Shown here: in pieces, positions 26,096 through 39,600 of the stretch
Position numbering within the stretch: position 1 is the stretch's first letter
How the letters are laid out: each line of letters begins with the position of its first letter
NCBI GenBank assembly: GCA_963402885.1
Contig: OY727102.1
Coordinates: 13,826,001-13,890,000 of the forward strand
DNA length: 64,000 nucleotides
Source of the DNA: Antedon bifida
Lineage: Eukaryota; Echinodermata; Crinoidea; Comatulida; Antedonidae
Direction of reading: 5' to 3'
Made by a program: the position numbers and the translations under genes
Notes under the pieces: model-generated
Told to the model about the DNA's origin: nothing
The model's input: the letters and a program-made list of their open reading frames with translations, nothing else
Databases searched by the model: none

Positions 26096-26350
26096 GTAAT
26101 AATAATATCCTGGATTTATATAGCGCCTAATGTTGTTAAACGCGCTGAACATTATTACACGCGCTGAACATTATTACCTCAGTCATTTTTTTGTATCAAA
26201 CACGTATACATACTCCCATAATGCAGATAGTAATCAGCGGTATCAACGGCTTACGTCCCATCCGAAGGAGGAGGCAATGATGAGAGTAAAGCATCTTGCC
26301 TAAGGATATAATTAGTATGGTATATAGGCTTGAACCCATGCCTACCACAT
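26096..26350 (-). mobile_element. SINE fragment with internal duplication
   Basis: Reverse complement shows the ATTATGGGAGTATG block, GCGCTATATAAATCC and an ATTATTATT tail as in the 19.2 kb SINE. A 20-nt GCGCTGAACATTATTAC unit occurs twice in a row near 26143-26178. Confidence 0.6.
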
Positions 26351-27641
26351 GCTATCCCGATATTATCATTACTCCTTCACTCCATTACTGTCATGTAAAT
26401 ATATAGCGACGACGAGACGAGAACCGGTATTTCAACGTACAAATTGGGTGTTTGAACTTCAATGAATTAAAATACTGTAGTCATAAGAATCCTAATTCTC
26501 AAATATAGTGATAATTTCTTGCAATGGTTAGTAGTCAAGTCAAGTCAAGTGTCAGATGTCTGTGGTTGTGTAGTACAACATAGACAAATGCAACTATGCA
26601 ATAATGAATTTTTTTTTCGACAACTTTATTTAAGCGGTGAATTACGTTAAGATTTTAATCAAAATACTGATACATTTAGTTTACCTTCAATTAATACACC
26701 AATTTAACAATAAATAATACATTCTTTATTTAAACACTTTATAGTTTTTTTCTTGCGAGGAGTTTCTGGTATGAGGCCAACGGCATACGGTCGCGGGACG
26801 AAAGGCTTATTTAAAGTGTGTCTTATGAAATTGTACATAAGATCTAGTTGAACTAGGCCTACGCCTATTTTCTATAAAAATCGGAAGGCCATGTGATTGT
26901 ACAGTAAAGATTGACATTGCATGTTCACAAAGATGTTTATAATGTATACGACATTATTTTAACTAAGCCGAAGCCATCTAGAGGCCTAGGACTAGACATT
27001 AAACTAAAAGCACGGCATTTTTTTGCATAAATTGCATTACATTGATAATTAATAGGACTACTTTCTAAAATACAGTGACTGTGAAATGAATGACCTTAAA
27101 GTATCCAAGAGTGACATTAAACAGCCTCTTCTGACAAAAATATTTATCCGCTATCGGATACTGTAATAATAAGAGATTATTTAGGCTAAGTTTATAAATT
27201 AGGTGCTAAGGTATGAGCCGTTGCGGTCAGCAGCCACGATACAGCACAATGTTTATTGTCGACAGACAATATACAGAATTTATTCTATTTGTATTTTGGT
27301 CACATAGTCTCTATACCCTACTTCTATTTTACTTAATAACTTCTACCATCTTACATATTTAAAATTGAAAAATGTAATAATAATAAATATTCACATTTTT
27401 TTGCTCAAGGTGATAAACTTGTAATTCTCTTACGATTAGTAAATTTCTGAAATGTTTTGCATTTGTTTTAACATATTTAAATACGCTGCAAATATCATAA
27501 TTACAATCACAAACAAATATAAAACGAACATATTTAGTAACATTCAAAGATAAGTTTTCGATGCCATTTAACAGGACAAATTCCAATTTGTCTAATATTT
27601 GCGAAAGCTGAAAAAGAGTCGGGCCGCTAAAATGTCATTAA

Positions 27642-30600
27642 TTAGCAGCAGTCTTTTTTCATTTTCAAAACGCCATCATACTTGAGGCCACTGTCGTCAT
27701 CTGTAGATGAGATAGAAATGAATTATACAATATATATTATTAGTATATTATAGGAAAATTAACACAAGTGTCAGAATTAAGACCACCGTAAAACAATAAC
27801 AGTCTAATTTATTTATACAGAAGCAACGTACAGCTTATTTTTTAAGCGCTTGACCAATCACAAGGGACAGTTCAGATGAGCCGTCGCTTGAGATTGGTCA
27901 AACGTCGGACAACAGTAACCAAATAGAATAAGATGAATAACTTACACAGCCAGTTGCCCTCACTAGTTCCAGCCGTCTTGAAGTCCGGCAAACTTTTTGT
28001 CAAAGAGTCCCAGGCGTCTTTACTGATAAATACCCACGTTGCACCATGATCTTTACTGCGCATGTAACTGCGCATGTCCATGTGAATGCCATAGATAAGT
28101 CCTGTGAGTTGGTCAGATCCAATGATATTGTGTAGGTTCATTGGTAGAGCTATTGAAACATATTTAATTTTTTATACATATTATAATGGTAATAGTAAGT
28201 AAGTAGTATAGATTTTTCATTTTGAAAAAAGAAAAATATTAATAAAATAATGCAATGTTCCGTTTATGTGCCTCTTCAATTGGAAAATATGTGTGGCCGC
28301 TAGGCATTCAAGGCAGGATGTATTGACAAAAGAAATCTAGGCCTAGGCCTAACAATTTATTGCTAGTTCTCTGCAAATCCAAAGATTTTCGGGAGAAAAT
28401 GTCAGTATTAGGCCTATTACTTTTCGATTTATCAAGTTAGAGATTCCTCAAGTTAGAGATTCCTCTTGCTGTCCATATCGATGTGTATGATAACCCGTGC
28501 CAATTAGGCTCTAAGTATGGAAGTTCTATGTGTTTTGATATATCAGCCAGCCTCAGGTCAGTGATATTCTTTGAGGGACATTATGAAAACAATCCTCATT
28601 GTTTTACCTTTCCATCGTCCATCTGGTGGATTATCTTGTACATAGCAGGACGGAACAACCTTGTCTAATAGACGTCCAACTGAAGGGTTACAAGCAAAAA
28701 TGACGTCGTTATTCGGATCATCCAACTTCTTAGTTATGACAAAACCCTGGTCATAATAATCTGTTAAAATAATTTTTAAAAAACATCGATAAATTAAAAG
28801 CAAAGGCAATCCACAAGGCCTTATTCATCGATTAATTACATTGTGTGGAAAATATCTTGTTGATGTCGTGTTGATGCTTCGACAAATTGCTAAAAGTCAC
28901 ATGGATAGAAACCAAATGTTAGGATGATAAAATAGGAACGAGGAGTGATCGGAGAGTGTATACCAACATTATACTACTTTATTTTGTTTAGCCAGAATTT
29001 TATGAGTCACATTGTCTCTTTTTTATATAGGTTACGCGTCAGTATTGACACAGTAATTTGAGTTCATAAGCAACGGAACTTCTTGTGATATATTAGCTAT
29101 ACCGTCAGGACTCTTTATTCCAAACTTACCTGGAACTGGGCATTTACTAGGATCACTGACACACACAGTATGTTTTCCGTTTTCACACTTATGAGCACCA
29201 GCCACGCAAGCATCGCACTGGCTAGATTCCCCATCATAATGGCATACGTCTGTCTGAGATTCAGTCCATTTGCTGTACCTCATCACAGCTTCTTTTGCAT
29301 ATCTTAGTACTGGTTCTGGTGTACCCTCATCTGAAGAAAAAAGTATATTACTGTATAATGGAAATCCGTATTTATTTTGCTGAAACCCATTTTCTAATAG
29401 ACAATATTTGTGTGCTACTTTATTACAAAATTGCAGTTGTAACTGTTCTAAAGGTTTATTGTGGCGATCAAGTCTATGATAGTATGTAGTCATTATCGAA
29501 AAACCAAGTGCCCAATCACAACGCAACAATTTTTCCTTAGGTCAAAGATTAAAACATTATTGCATTTATCCGATATTGGTCAGATTTACGCATTACACAC
29601 GCGTCCGTGTTACGTTGCGTGCTAATGCCAAAATTTATCCGATTTAAATGAGAGAATTATCGGTTAATTTTTCTGGAGCGGAATCAGTTAAACCCCTTTT
29701 CCACATCGGTTAATTATCGGTTAAGTTAGTTTTATCGGTTAATTGGCTGCAGAAACACAGTCTTTTTGCAGTATGTTAAGAACCATGGATTTAGCGTACC
29801 GTATTCAAAATCTAACATATGATACTCGCAGATAGCTGGCAGGATAGCGGTGCAGTCCATAATGTCCCAGTCACCAAGATCAGTACTGACATCCCTGGTA
29901 TCGTATACGTCTACAAAAGCCGCAGCTCCGCAGTCTTCGGTCACACTTGTTCCGGGTCTGTTTGGTAGCCATTTTGTAAAAGACGCCGATGACCCGTCTG
30001 TCCACTTGAAAGTATCAGTACCCTAGAACATATATATTGTTATAATTGAAAAGTCATAAGGGGTATAATAAACGGCATGTCATGTGATTAATCATAGACT
30101 TGCGTCCCCTTTCTCGTTTACTTAGCATGGTCAGTTCATTACGGTGATTACCAGTGACGTGGGATCTGAGTCATACTCACCCCAACGTCTTTTAGCCCAA
30201 TCCAGTATTTGTATGGAGAGAGTGCTGGAACAAGGCCGCGAAGAAATTGCTGTTCAAACGTATCTTCAATCATGACTAATTGCGCATTGTCTGCTTCACA
30301 GGCCGCCTTTGCTGCATCCCAAGTTTCTAGCGTGCCGTTGAACACTTTGTAACACGTTTCTTCGTAAGGTGTGTAACCAGATCGACATAAATCTACAAGT
30401 ACAGTGTAAGAGTTATAGAGTAATTACAATTAGCCGATTCATGTTTGTAAGAATCATAGACACAATGTTTATTACAACGTAATAATATCTATCACATGTG
30501 AACTTTTATCAACGAAAGTTGTTTTGGTCGAGGAAGTCATCGTTATGATACACATGTGTTCCTGTATCTACAACTTCTCTATGTTACTGGAGAAATTGTT

Positions 30601-33600
30601 GATACTCTACCGATATTACAATCATAATAAACATAATTCAGATTTGATAAGGATGTTTAATGTTATGAAAGAAACATTGTCAATGTTTTGGTCGCCTTAT
30701 TAAACACACTATCGTACACTTACCACCACCAACATCTGGTCTGTCCGAATACTTAAATTGAAAATATTTTGTGGAACCAAGAACTTTAGCGCTATTAGCA
30801 GTCGAGAACCACAACAAATCAGCCACGCCAAAAAAGCGATGATTGCCCGGAGCAGTTTTACCGTTTTTGTCGATTCCTAGGCGTACACGGAAAGTTGGTT
30901 TGGCAGCAATCTGAATAGTTCCAAGCTGTGAAATACATACAAAATGTTACTAATTGTTGTCCTTTACGCCTGTATTTGATATCATTTAGAAAACCCTATC
31001 CCTGGAAGTCATTAAAACAGAGAAAGTTAAACACACCACCCAGCGAAATAAAGGCTGTAATAACTGTAAACCTTTAAATAATAACAAATCTGAAGAGTGA
31101 ACAAATCGCACACAGCCAATATCGAATTAGTTATCCTGATGCAGACAGACGTTACACTTCATTATAGGTGTATGAATGTATTCTGAACATGTTGCTGAAG
31201 GTACTACACTCACACTGGCCATCCACCCGTTTCCTAATCTTTCAAAATGTATCAGCGCTGTAGGTAAACACCTAACATACTTAAAAGTACTCTTCCAAAC
31301 TTTATTAACCAAGCTGACCGTGGGCACTTCACATAATTGAATCTGGTTAATTGTAGAATAACTTACATTAAATCGAACAGGAGATGGTCCAGACATGTTT
31401 GGGTTCACCGCTGGTGGCTGGAACAGCTCAGTGTATTCTGATTCAAGGCTAAGATATCGCACATTTTTCGATGTCATTATTGTGAAAGTTACATCTACTG
31501 CTTTTCCGGTTGAATCGTCATCGTGCCAAATACTAATCAGTAGTGTTACATCATCACTGAAAATAACAAACAAATCGAAAATTATCGAAATTGAATTAGA
31601 GTGGTACCACAATCACTATATCCCAATACTTATAGGACGTCAAGAGTGATTATGTGAAAATGTTGTCGCGACCCAAATGTCAAATGCCGCAAACAAAATG
31701 TCAAACGCTTATGTACAAATTGGTTACATTTAAAAATCGCCAAACATGAACAATGATTGCCAACTATCAAATACGACGAATGCAATTGTTTGCCAATTAA
31801 ATAATGCACATCACAAGTTCTGATAGTGTTCGCTAGTGTCAACTTGAACCATTCTAATTTATCTTATTTCATTCATACAATTCTACAATAATTAGGCCTA
31901 CTCTTACAGTATCCCTACATTGCTTGTATCCGATACTAAACTTACCCTTTATAAAAGGAATTAGTTTTGTATGTTATCTTGAACGACATCTTAGGCTTCG
32001 GGACTTCATTAACCAGCGTATAAACTGGTACTTCTCCAACCCAGATGTGAGCTCCGTCGCCAATCTGCATTCCAAGTCCTAACCAGTGCTCTGATCCATT
32101 GACCACCGCGTCTGTATCGTCTAGGACAATTTCAACTTCTAACGCCAAGATGTTATTGAAAATATCTGGGTCGTTCACTTCAATAAATCCGTTGAACTGT
32201 GTCACCGACCAGTCTTTAAGGATGCCGAAATCATCATCGTTAGCAATGTACTGCGTCTGAGGAGCGTAGTAGCAGAACTCTGTCGAATATGTACAGGATA
32301 AGGAGTCACTGACATACGAAACGGACACTTTGTTGATACTCCACTGCTCGCTTGTCTTGTTAGTCGTGAAGTTGTATGGTAGTGTGACTTCAATTGTAGG
32401 ATCAGCGGTACCTTTTGGAAATTCAACAATAAGGTTCATATGCACCTTTTGACCAACGTTAACATAAACATTGCCATATGCAGATTGCTCGGTGATGTTC
32501 ATCACGAAATGCGGTAGTTTACTGAAAACTGCGTTTGACACTCCTTCTGCGGTGACTAAGCCATTGAATATGTCAGTTATTTCAACACTTAGAGTTACAC
32601 GTAAAATAGCTCCAGGTTTTACATCGGCTACATAGAAATTGATGTAACAACAATAAATAAAGATTATTATTGTATATCTAAAATACAATAATGCAAATTA
32701 GGAAGACATTAAAACTATAATGTTCACTTCAAGGACGTATTGGTTAGGGTTAGTCCTTAAACTAGGACTAGCGCTTCCTGACGTAATTACGATTTTGTAC
32801 AACAAACAATGTATACGACGGTTACCGGAGGGATCTATGGGAACTGTTATAATGTGATATGGTTGGTTGGGGTCTGCACATTAATTCATAAAAAAATACT
32901 TTTACAAAAGATTAGAATAAATCTGATCTTGTACGCTGACGTCATCAGTTTTATAGGAACTCTCATATGGGTTCAACAGCCTACAGTGTAAATTATTATT
33001 TGGCTTAAAAAAACAACAAAAGATTCAGTTAAAATACCATTAACAGTAGAATTGATGGTCCCTTCAAATTGAATGTCAGATGAAAATAAACTGTTATTAC
33101 TAAAAGACAAAGTAATTTCTGATTCCGAGACCAGGGTGACATTGAAGTCGCTCTGAAAAATACAATGAATCCGTAACAACATCTGATAGCAGACTTAAAA
33201 ACAAAACACAGTAGCCTAGATCGGTCAAATTGAGAAGTAACTCAGCAATCAGGTAAAAATCTTAAGCTGTAATGTAAATAGAATATCTGAGATTAAAGTT
33301 GGCAAAGTCGGGTCTTCTCTTTCTATTTCTTTCGCACGCCCAACCGACAATTATATTATAGATAAAAGACCTATACCTATGGTTTGACATATCATTAGAT
33401 TAATTTATATTCAACTATTTCACTGCTAAAATCACACGTCACACTTATTTTGTTATAACAACAACAACTAACCAATATCGTTTATTAGAAAAATATAAAA
33501 CAGAACCATACCGGCATGGTTGTTGAGTCGGTGTTTCATATAAAGGGATCTGCAGACAGGTCGAACTGAAAAAGATGTTTACTATAATTACCACCCGATT

Positions 33601-36600
33601 ATCGGTGCTGTATCTATATTTGCACAGTATCATAGGAATAGTTGGTAATACAACATCACATGTGTTTCACATGTTTCTCCTATAGTATTACAACCAAATA
33701 TTCCTTCGACACTGGGAAAATATCTAGTAGTACTAGTGAGAATCATCGACGCACAGGTCAACAACTGTGCAAGTTTAGAAAGATTAATAATCGTTATTTT
33801 CGACACTGTATGTAAGTATTAAAAGAACACCACCAAAAGTACAACGAAGTGGAAAACATTACGGGCAAATAATCACCCTATAGCCGCCGACTTAAATTGA
33901 GAATAACCAAAAATAGCCTAATTTTTCGTTATGGGATAGAGAAGAAAGATTATATTATAGACATTATATAAATTAATGGCATGGTCAGAAACACTGTATA
34001 TACAAAATATGTGTTCCTTTTTAGTTAATTACCTCCATATTCTCAGCTGTAAGGGTGACATTAAAGACTGTTCCTAATGTCAATCCAGTAGTGTTCACCA
34101 AGAAGTCTGTCTTCACTTCATCTCCAATTCCGTAGTAGGCTGTCGAATCTTCTACGGTTGCGCCCGCATCCATGATGATGATGGGCGCTGAAAGTATACG
34201 TTGCCGGTATAAATAAACAATTAGATAAGAACAATTATTATACAAATAATTAATGTTTATTCGTTGAAAAATTGACTGCACTATTTAACGAGGCATAATA
34301 ATGAAATTGCAAGAATACAATCAGGTGTGTTATAAATTTATCTATACGATGGTCTGCTAGTATCAGATTATTTAATTATTTAAAGCTTAGAAAATACATC
34401 CTCGCGTTGTTTTTCATTTTTTGCCAGAATCCATTACTACAGAACGGGAAAGATCCGGTAAATTTATTCACAATCGCCTCTATTTTGTGTTTATCATTGA
34501 AGCAAAACGAAACAATCTGCGCGCAATGCATGTTGGTATTTAAAGCTAGCCGTTTCAATTGTTATAATCGACTTCTTTTTCAGATTAATACCCGTTTATG
34601 TTTAAAAAATGGGCTTGTTGACCACAAATATACTTTACTAATAACTAGGTCTATACTAAAATAGAAATATAAAAGCAACGCTAATGGAACGTGTGTCATT
34701 TGCATCTTTAACTACAATTTGAATTAGAAATTTAATTTGAATTAGAAATTTCATTTGAATATTAAAATAGAATATTTACTTTTTAAAATATATAATCCTC
34801 TTGGATTATTAAGTCGACTATCGCTACTTTGTCGTGATGATACTCCGGTTTTTCTATCCACTCGATATATACCACCAATATAACCTGTCCAATACAGGTA
34901 GTTTCCATAAATGTCAATTTTATACGGGTGCTCCGGCACAGTTATAATCGTTCTTCTGTTAGTACCGTCAAGGTTAGCTTCCTCGATTAACTTACTTTTG
35001 TAGTCACTCCAATACATCTTTCCATCTTAAGAATAGTGAAAAACAAAAATGAGAGAGAGACCTTTACAATTGAATACGGTAAAGGGATTACCGTGCATTT
35101 AGTTCAAATGAAAAGAAGTTCTCAAGAAAATGAATCACAATGTAAAACGTAAAAAAAAATGTTATCACTCAAACGAGAATGTAATCAAATGGAAGCATAG
35201 ATTTGATCATGGGGTCTGAGCAACATACTTTGTGCCTAACGAGTAAAAATGTCATTATGCGCATGCTCATGTGTTTTTGAGCGTGGGCAGAATTTTCTTT
35301 TTACTCGAATGAAAGACGCGTGGCGCGTCGTGTGAACGCAAAGTCGCTAATGTCAGGAAGTAAGACGAATCTACAACATGCAGTACATCGAATGTCAAAG
35401 TGATAACCCCACGTACATTTTACATGATTTTGTAGTATCATGCACTCTATAGCAATACAATGCTGAGCCAGCACATGTCACGGATGCGCACACATTGACT
35501 ACATATGAAGCGTGCACAAGGTTAGCTTTCTCAATTTCGTCAGTACATGCATCATACTACATCTATCCTTTCTTATAAATAGTATTTCAACACAGTAAGG
35601 AAAGAGTATGAATTCAATTAAAAACGTTTGATAATATAGTTTCACCATATGCGTGCTTATCCTTATTATTATTATACGTTTTAACAAGTTAAATTATGTT
35701 AAAATGTTAGTACCAATAGCTTTACGTAAAAAGAATATATTTTGCAACATCCGTAGCTCTTATCAACCACCGCCATGTCTAGTACGTGGCTGACAAGGCG
35801 CTAGTTCCGTTTCGCACCTGTCATTTATTTCGACTCAAAATGTGTTAAATAACGCCGCTGAGAATAGACATAGGCCACGATACCAGCCCCAATAACTGTA
35901 GATATAGGCTAATTATGTTTTCCAACGATTCCACGTATTGTTATAAAGCTAATTTAAATGCCTTTTTGAATGAAATTAGTACATATATATATCTCCAAAT
36001 CGTACACAAAAATCTGCTGCTGCTGCTGCATATCTCGGTGGTGTTTACAAACAAACCGGAGGCAAGGCAACAGGTGGCGCTGTTGTTTTTCAGAGTAATT
36101 TGTACACTAGATTTTATTTTCATTCGCGAAACGTTTTTTTTTCGTACACAAAAATGTTTAAAAAGTTCTATTAAACGATTGTTTAATAGTGCGTACTATT
36201 GCACGTCATGTGACCCACAATCGTCTAATCAAATGACAGGAATTTATTTAGGTGTTATATAATTACTAATAGTAAACATAATAATATATTACATACGGTA
36301 ATAATATTATATAACTTATATGCATTCATGGTCATATAGGCATACAGTAACTTACCGGGAACTGCTAAAACAAGTCCGGTTGCCTCTGGTACACTTGTTA
36401 CTAAGACGGTCCTTGTACTCAAGTCATTTAACTTCGCTCGCTCTATCACATCTTTTTCTCTATCAGTCCAGTACAGGTATCTAAGTATAAGTATAATCTA
36501 TGTTACTACATTAACGTTCTGTTCTTTCCACGGATAAAAAAAAGATATATTGAAACTTACGAAATTACTGAAGCAGATTAATTTTTAATGATTTACGAAT

Positions 36601-39600
36601 ATGTGAAAAGAAATGTTAATGCATCTTCATTACTTCCTTTATTGAGTGGTGTTAATCATTATTATTATTACGTTATTTGCTTACTAATCAAAAGGAAGAA
36701 TCAAAAGAATAGAAATGTGAAGTTCATAGTTGATCTCCTTGCAAAGTGAAAAGTGGTTTACTGTGTATAGATGGTGACAACGTTAGATATATCAAACGTA
36801 ACTAAAAAGAATTGTTTTGTACGTTCCATCCAGATTTATTACTTTAATGCGGTCAGTCTTTTACTAATTTAAATTATGATACAAGTGGTTCAATGATATA
36901 ATGGTGGGATTCTCAGTACTGTAAGTATAATCTGTAATACAGTGTTATATCACATGTGACACCTGTATAAACCTACCCTAACTTTAACCATAACATAGTA
37001 CAGACGCCATGTGAAACATGTGACAATGTATTTACAGAATTGGCCTATACTGGACAGATTATATAGAAACTTACAAACTACTAAAGCTGAGACATTATTA
37101 ATGAAATTCAATTCATTGAATGTTTTAAACGTAAAGGCAATCATTCTTCTTTAACATTCTTATTAATTTAAATGTGTGGTTTAGATGCATTATTAATATA
37201 CAGAATACAAGTCAATCCGAGATGTGATCACACACTTCATCTCTTTTGGGTGTGTGAAAAAAAGACTGACGTGCGTTAAGAGAGAGTGACATACCCGTTA
37301 GCTGTGTCTATCTCAATTGCATGTGGCCACTGTAATCCCGTGTCAAACAGAATTGTTCTGTTTGTTCCATCCAGATTGATTACTTCAATTCGGTCTTTTT
37401 CATGATCTGTCCAATAAAGCTTCTTTCCAGCTCCATCAACGGCTAAATCACGCACATCTTCATCTGAAATTTACTTTATATGCTAAAGACTAAAACTGTG
37501 TTAACACATTTCAAATGATGCTCAACCCTCGACTAGGGTTATCTATATAATAAATTTACGTAAGGGCAACATTTGGTAAATCGCGCGTTATTTCTAGAAT
37601 GTTTACTCGGTGGTATATAAAGTTGGTTCGTACTTTCGATACTGATTTAACCACCTGATGTAACCCTGTTTACTAATTAAATTGAGTTCGATAATTAGTT
37701 ATTGACAATTAAAACGAATTTAGGTTCAACGATTTGCCCCAAATAGGGGTGTTTTCCGATCGTGGTTTTTCACTGTCTAATGCATGTCCATCTTGAAAAA
37801 TACCCGCATACAATAATACGAGAATAACTCGCATTTTCCTATCTCCTCCTACGATCATTGTTTTTAATGGCTGAAAACTGGTTGAACAGCTTTAAAAAAT
37901 ACTATTTTGATAGATTTAATATACGTTTATACAAATGTATTGATTTGGAACATTCCAAATTATTTGGTTTAATCATGCTTGCATACCTCCATGGTTTAAC
38001 ACAAGTAGGTAAATTTATGGGCCCTTGGAGAATAAACATAAATAGTATTGTAATGCTATACAATACAGTAAATAGGTATTAACCACTTTTGATCGCCATT
38101 TGAATCGCAAATTTCTTATTGTGTGTGTTGGTACTTTTAGATATAATATAAACAAATATACAAATAAACTTTATTACTGTGAGTGTGGGTAGCCCCTACT
38201 TTTAGATTACTGACAGTTGCTTCTCAACGTTTGTATTAATTAATAATAATAATTACAAAAAATATAAACGGCGTAGTGGTGTATCGTTACATGTACTTTA
38301 CTATTTCAATCGACTATGACAGTGACAATTTTAACAGTTATTAATTCTTTAAATGTTTTACTCTATTTAGTGGTATATTATTTATAGGCCTATAAAAAAA
38401 CATTTCGTTACTTAGTGGATAATAAAGAAATATAAAGAATAATTTAATATAAAGAATATATTAAAAAATTGTTCCTCTTTGTATCTCTCCTCATCCCCAA
38501 CCCTCAACCCTAATGTTAGATACAAAACACAAATTGGGTTTGTTTAAATGAGTCCAAATCAAACATTGGGCTCATTTTGGTTGAAATCGCCAGTTTTTTT
38601 TACGCTGAAATTACTATGTATTCGAGAACCATCTGTGGACACGACCTAGATGGTACGCGAGCGAAGCGATTACAATTGATTACACATATTATAATTATAC
38701 TAAACTTTCGCACGAGGAAGTAAACGTTTACTTTAACGGATGACGTCAACATTCTACTCATTTGCATAACAGTGTAGGTCATAATTCAGCGAACAGTTGC
38801 GTTTTAACGTACTTGTTTGTAAATTTGATTTGAACGCAACGCATGTATCGCGCACGCAACATACGCCGCTCGCATTAAAACATTTGCCTTCGGCTGCCAA
38901 GAGCCCTACCTAGCTAGGCATTTTAACTTGCATATTATTAGCTGATAAATTAGCATATTGCGATGAACAAATCTTATTGTTTGACTTAATTAAAAATAAA
39001 ACTTTAAATTTAACATTTTGTTTTCTTAATTATTCTACAGAAATGTAATGATCTTCCATGTTCAGAAATAAGGTGCTCGACGCAACTAATTATATTTTTT
39101 CGTAATTTGAAATCTTGCTCGAAAGAAAACAAGTATGTTATATATATATATATAATTTAAGGCGTATCTTTTAAAGGCAAGGCAGTTTAATAATTGAACC
39201 GTACGGTCATTTCTTTTATGAAAAGTTGGGACATTTTATGATGGGAACATTATATAAGTTATGCGTTCGGAGGCCTAAAAAAGGTTCAATTTCTTTTATA
39301 ATTATTGTAGTTCAACATCGCCAAGGCCGGCACTTTTTTAGATTATAAATTTCAAGAATCTCATTTGCAGATTTAGGTACAAACAAGTTTTAGTGGGATT
39401 CCTTAGATATTAGTGACATTGCAAGAGATAGCTTGGGTTGTACAAGTTTGATCCTATTGCAGTAAAGTATTAACGTGTTGGTTAGTGACAGCATGATGAA
39501 GCTAGTGAAGTTATACACTTTCTACGAAATAATTATGCATATTCTTAACAAATAAATTAACATAACAAAAATACATTTCTTTTGCATACATTTTGAATTA

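Larger units (their letters stand above)
22827..27641. other. Intergenic region between GBA2 and copy A
   Basis: Starts with the GBA2 upstream region (somewhat richer in CpG around 23080-23170), then AT-rich sequence with the 49-bp satellite, a MITE copy and a SINE fragment. The last kilobase is probably the 3' UTR of copy A. No gene recognised. Confidence 0.55.

Noticed and set aside
32202..32429. 75-codon open frame, repeated at 55440-55667
   Set aside because: Out-of-frame shadow of the 682-nt exon; conserved only because the underlying exon is.
33001..33037. Extending copy A exon 8 through TESFVV to a GT near 33020
   Set aside because: No donor there gives the phase needed by the next exon in copy A, whereas the GTATTT donor next to 33038 gives the right phase in both copies.
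35915..36262. 115-codon plus-strand open frame, also at 60735-61110
   Set aside because: Lies in the intron upstream of propeller exon 5 in both copies. The frame shifts between copies and shows no domain signature; intron identity explains its conservation.
37858..38082. 74-codon plus-strand frame, repeated at 62701-62925 with one residue change
   Set aside because: Sits in a long intron of the duplicated gene. The whole intron is equally conserved, so this is not evidence of coding.
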